Assembly: GCF_042159835.1 (NCBI RefSeq)
Contig: NZ_JBBVGT010000002.1
Span: 248,001-312,000 of the forward strand
Source: Albibacterium profundi
GTDB lineage: Bacteria; Bacteroidota; Bacteroidia; Sphingobacteriales; Sphingobacteriaceae
Length of the DNA: 64,000 bases
Direction of reading: 5' to 3'
The first letter of the stretch is position 1. Each line of letters starts with the position of its first letter. Positions 63,860 through 64,000 of this stretch are shown here, piece after piece. A program made the position numbers and the translations under genes. A model generated the notes under the pieces. The model was given only the letters and a program-made list of their open reading frames with translations. It was not told where the DNA came from and did not search any database.

Positions 63860-64000
63860 AAGGATATCAATCGTAAAGGTCTCAAATCGTAAATTGAACA
63901 TAGAATCTCAGGGCCGCCCCAATCGTAAAGGTAACGAATGTATTTCTTTTTGCTGTATTCAAACATGAAGGATCTTTCAGAAATAAATTTAATTTTTCCG

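Overview
The window looks like part of a Bacteroidota chromosome, probably Sphingobacteriaceae (Sphingobacterium/Olivibacter/Parapedobacter-like). Support: a SusC/SusD pair, HisKA_2-type sensor kinases, M56-TonB and BlaI regulators, HmuS and ChaN-type heme proteins, TAnnTTTG-type -7 promoter boxes and almost no Shine-Dalgarno sequences. The taxon is inferred from gene families; no rRNA or tRNA gene was recognised.

Layout. (1) 1-9584, + strand: the 3' part of an NRPS gene (A-PCP-C), then an Sfp-type phosphopantetheinyl transferase, an ABC exporter, two glycosyltransferases, a squalene-cyclase-like toroid protein and a UbiA-type prenyltransferase, tightly packed and partly overlapping. (2) 9590-36756: a large exopolysaccharide (EPS) region on both strands: many GT2/GT4/GT14 enzymes, an FkbM methyltransferase, an O-acetyltransferase with SGNH domain, a GMC oxidoreductase with its small subunit, a beta-helix lipoprotein, a Wzy-type polymerase, a Wzz/Wzc-like copolymerase, a half-size TolC-like protein, a priming sugar transferase, a receiver-only regulator, a NarL/LuxR-type regulator, a membrane sensor kinase and a LytR-CpsA-Psr protein. 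(3) 36765-43132: a TPR sensor kinase and the pstSCAB-phoU phosphate operon behind an 11-bp-repeat Pho box. (4) 43152-49442: housekeeping and stress genes (YdeI, GtrA, CDP-alcohol transferase, BlaI/M56, oxidoreductase, glyoxalase-fold protein). (5) 49533-56300: a small polysaccharide-utilisation locus (SusC, SusD, LamG lipoprotein, GH144-like glucanase). (6) 56327-58439: a wrecked heme-uptake locus. (7) 58701-63859: fabF, tag, an old-yellow-enzyme homologue and a double GH43-type protein.

The most interesting signal is regulatory. A 16-bp palindrome, TACCTAT-N2-ATCGGTA and variants, recurs in front of the EPS transcription units. In the clearest cases it ends exactly 23 bp before a -7 box (TACCTTTA at three sites, GAACTTTA at a fourth). 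Its heptamers match the NarL 7-2-7 consensus TACYYMT, and a NarL-family response regulator is encoded inside the region (33737-34345). Two divergent copies lie between the sensor kinase/regulator pair and the LytR-type gene. This suggests a self-regulated EPS regulon that also covers the NRPS-associated PPTase/exporter/prenyltransferase operon.

Other notable structures: a 99-bp array of 11-bp units that flips orientation halfway (12173-12271); three gene relics (a GT11 fucosyltransferase with an internal deletion, an Rpn-type nuclease, and a three-gene heme-locus scar); a 31-codon membrane peptide coupled to the EPS polymerase gene; and signalling or export proteins lacking their usual catalytic residues.
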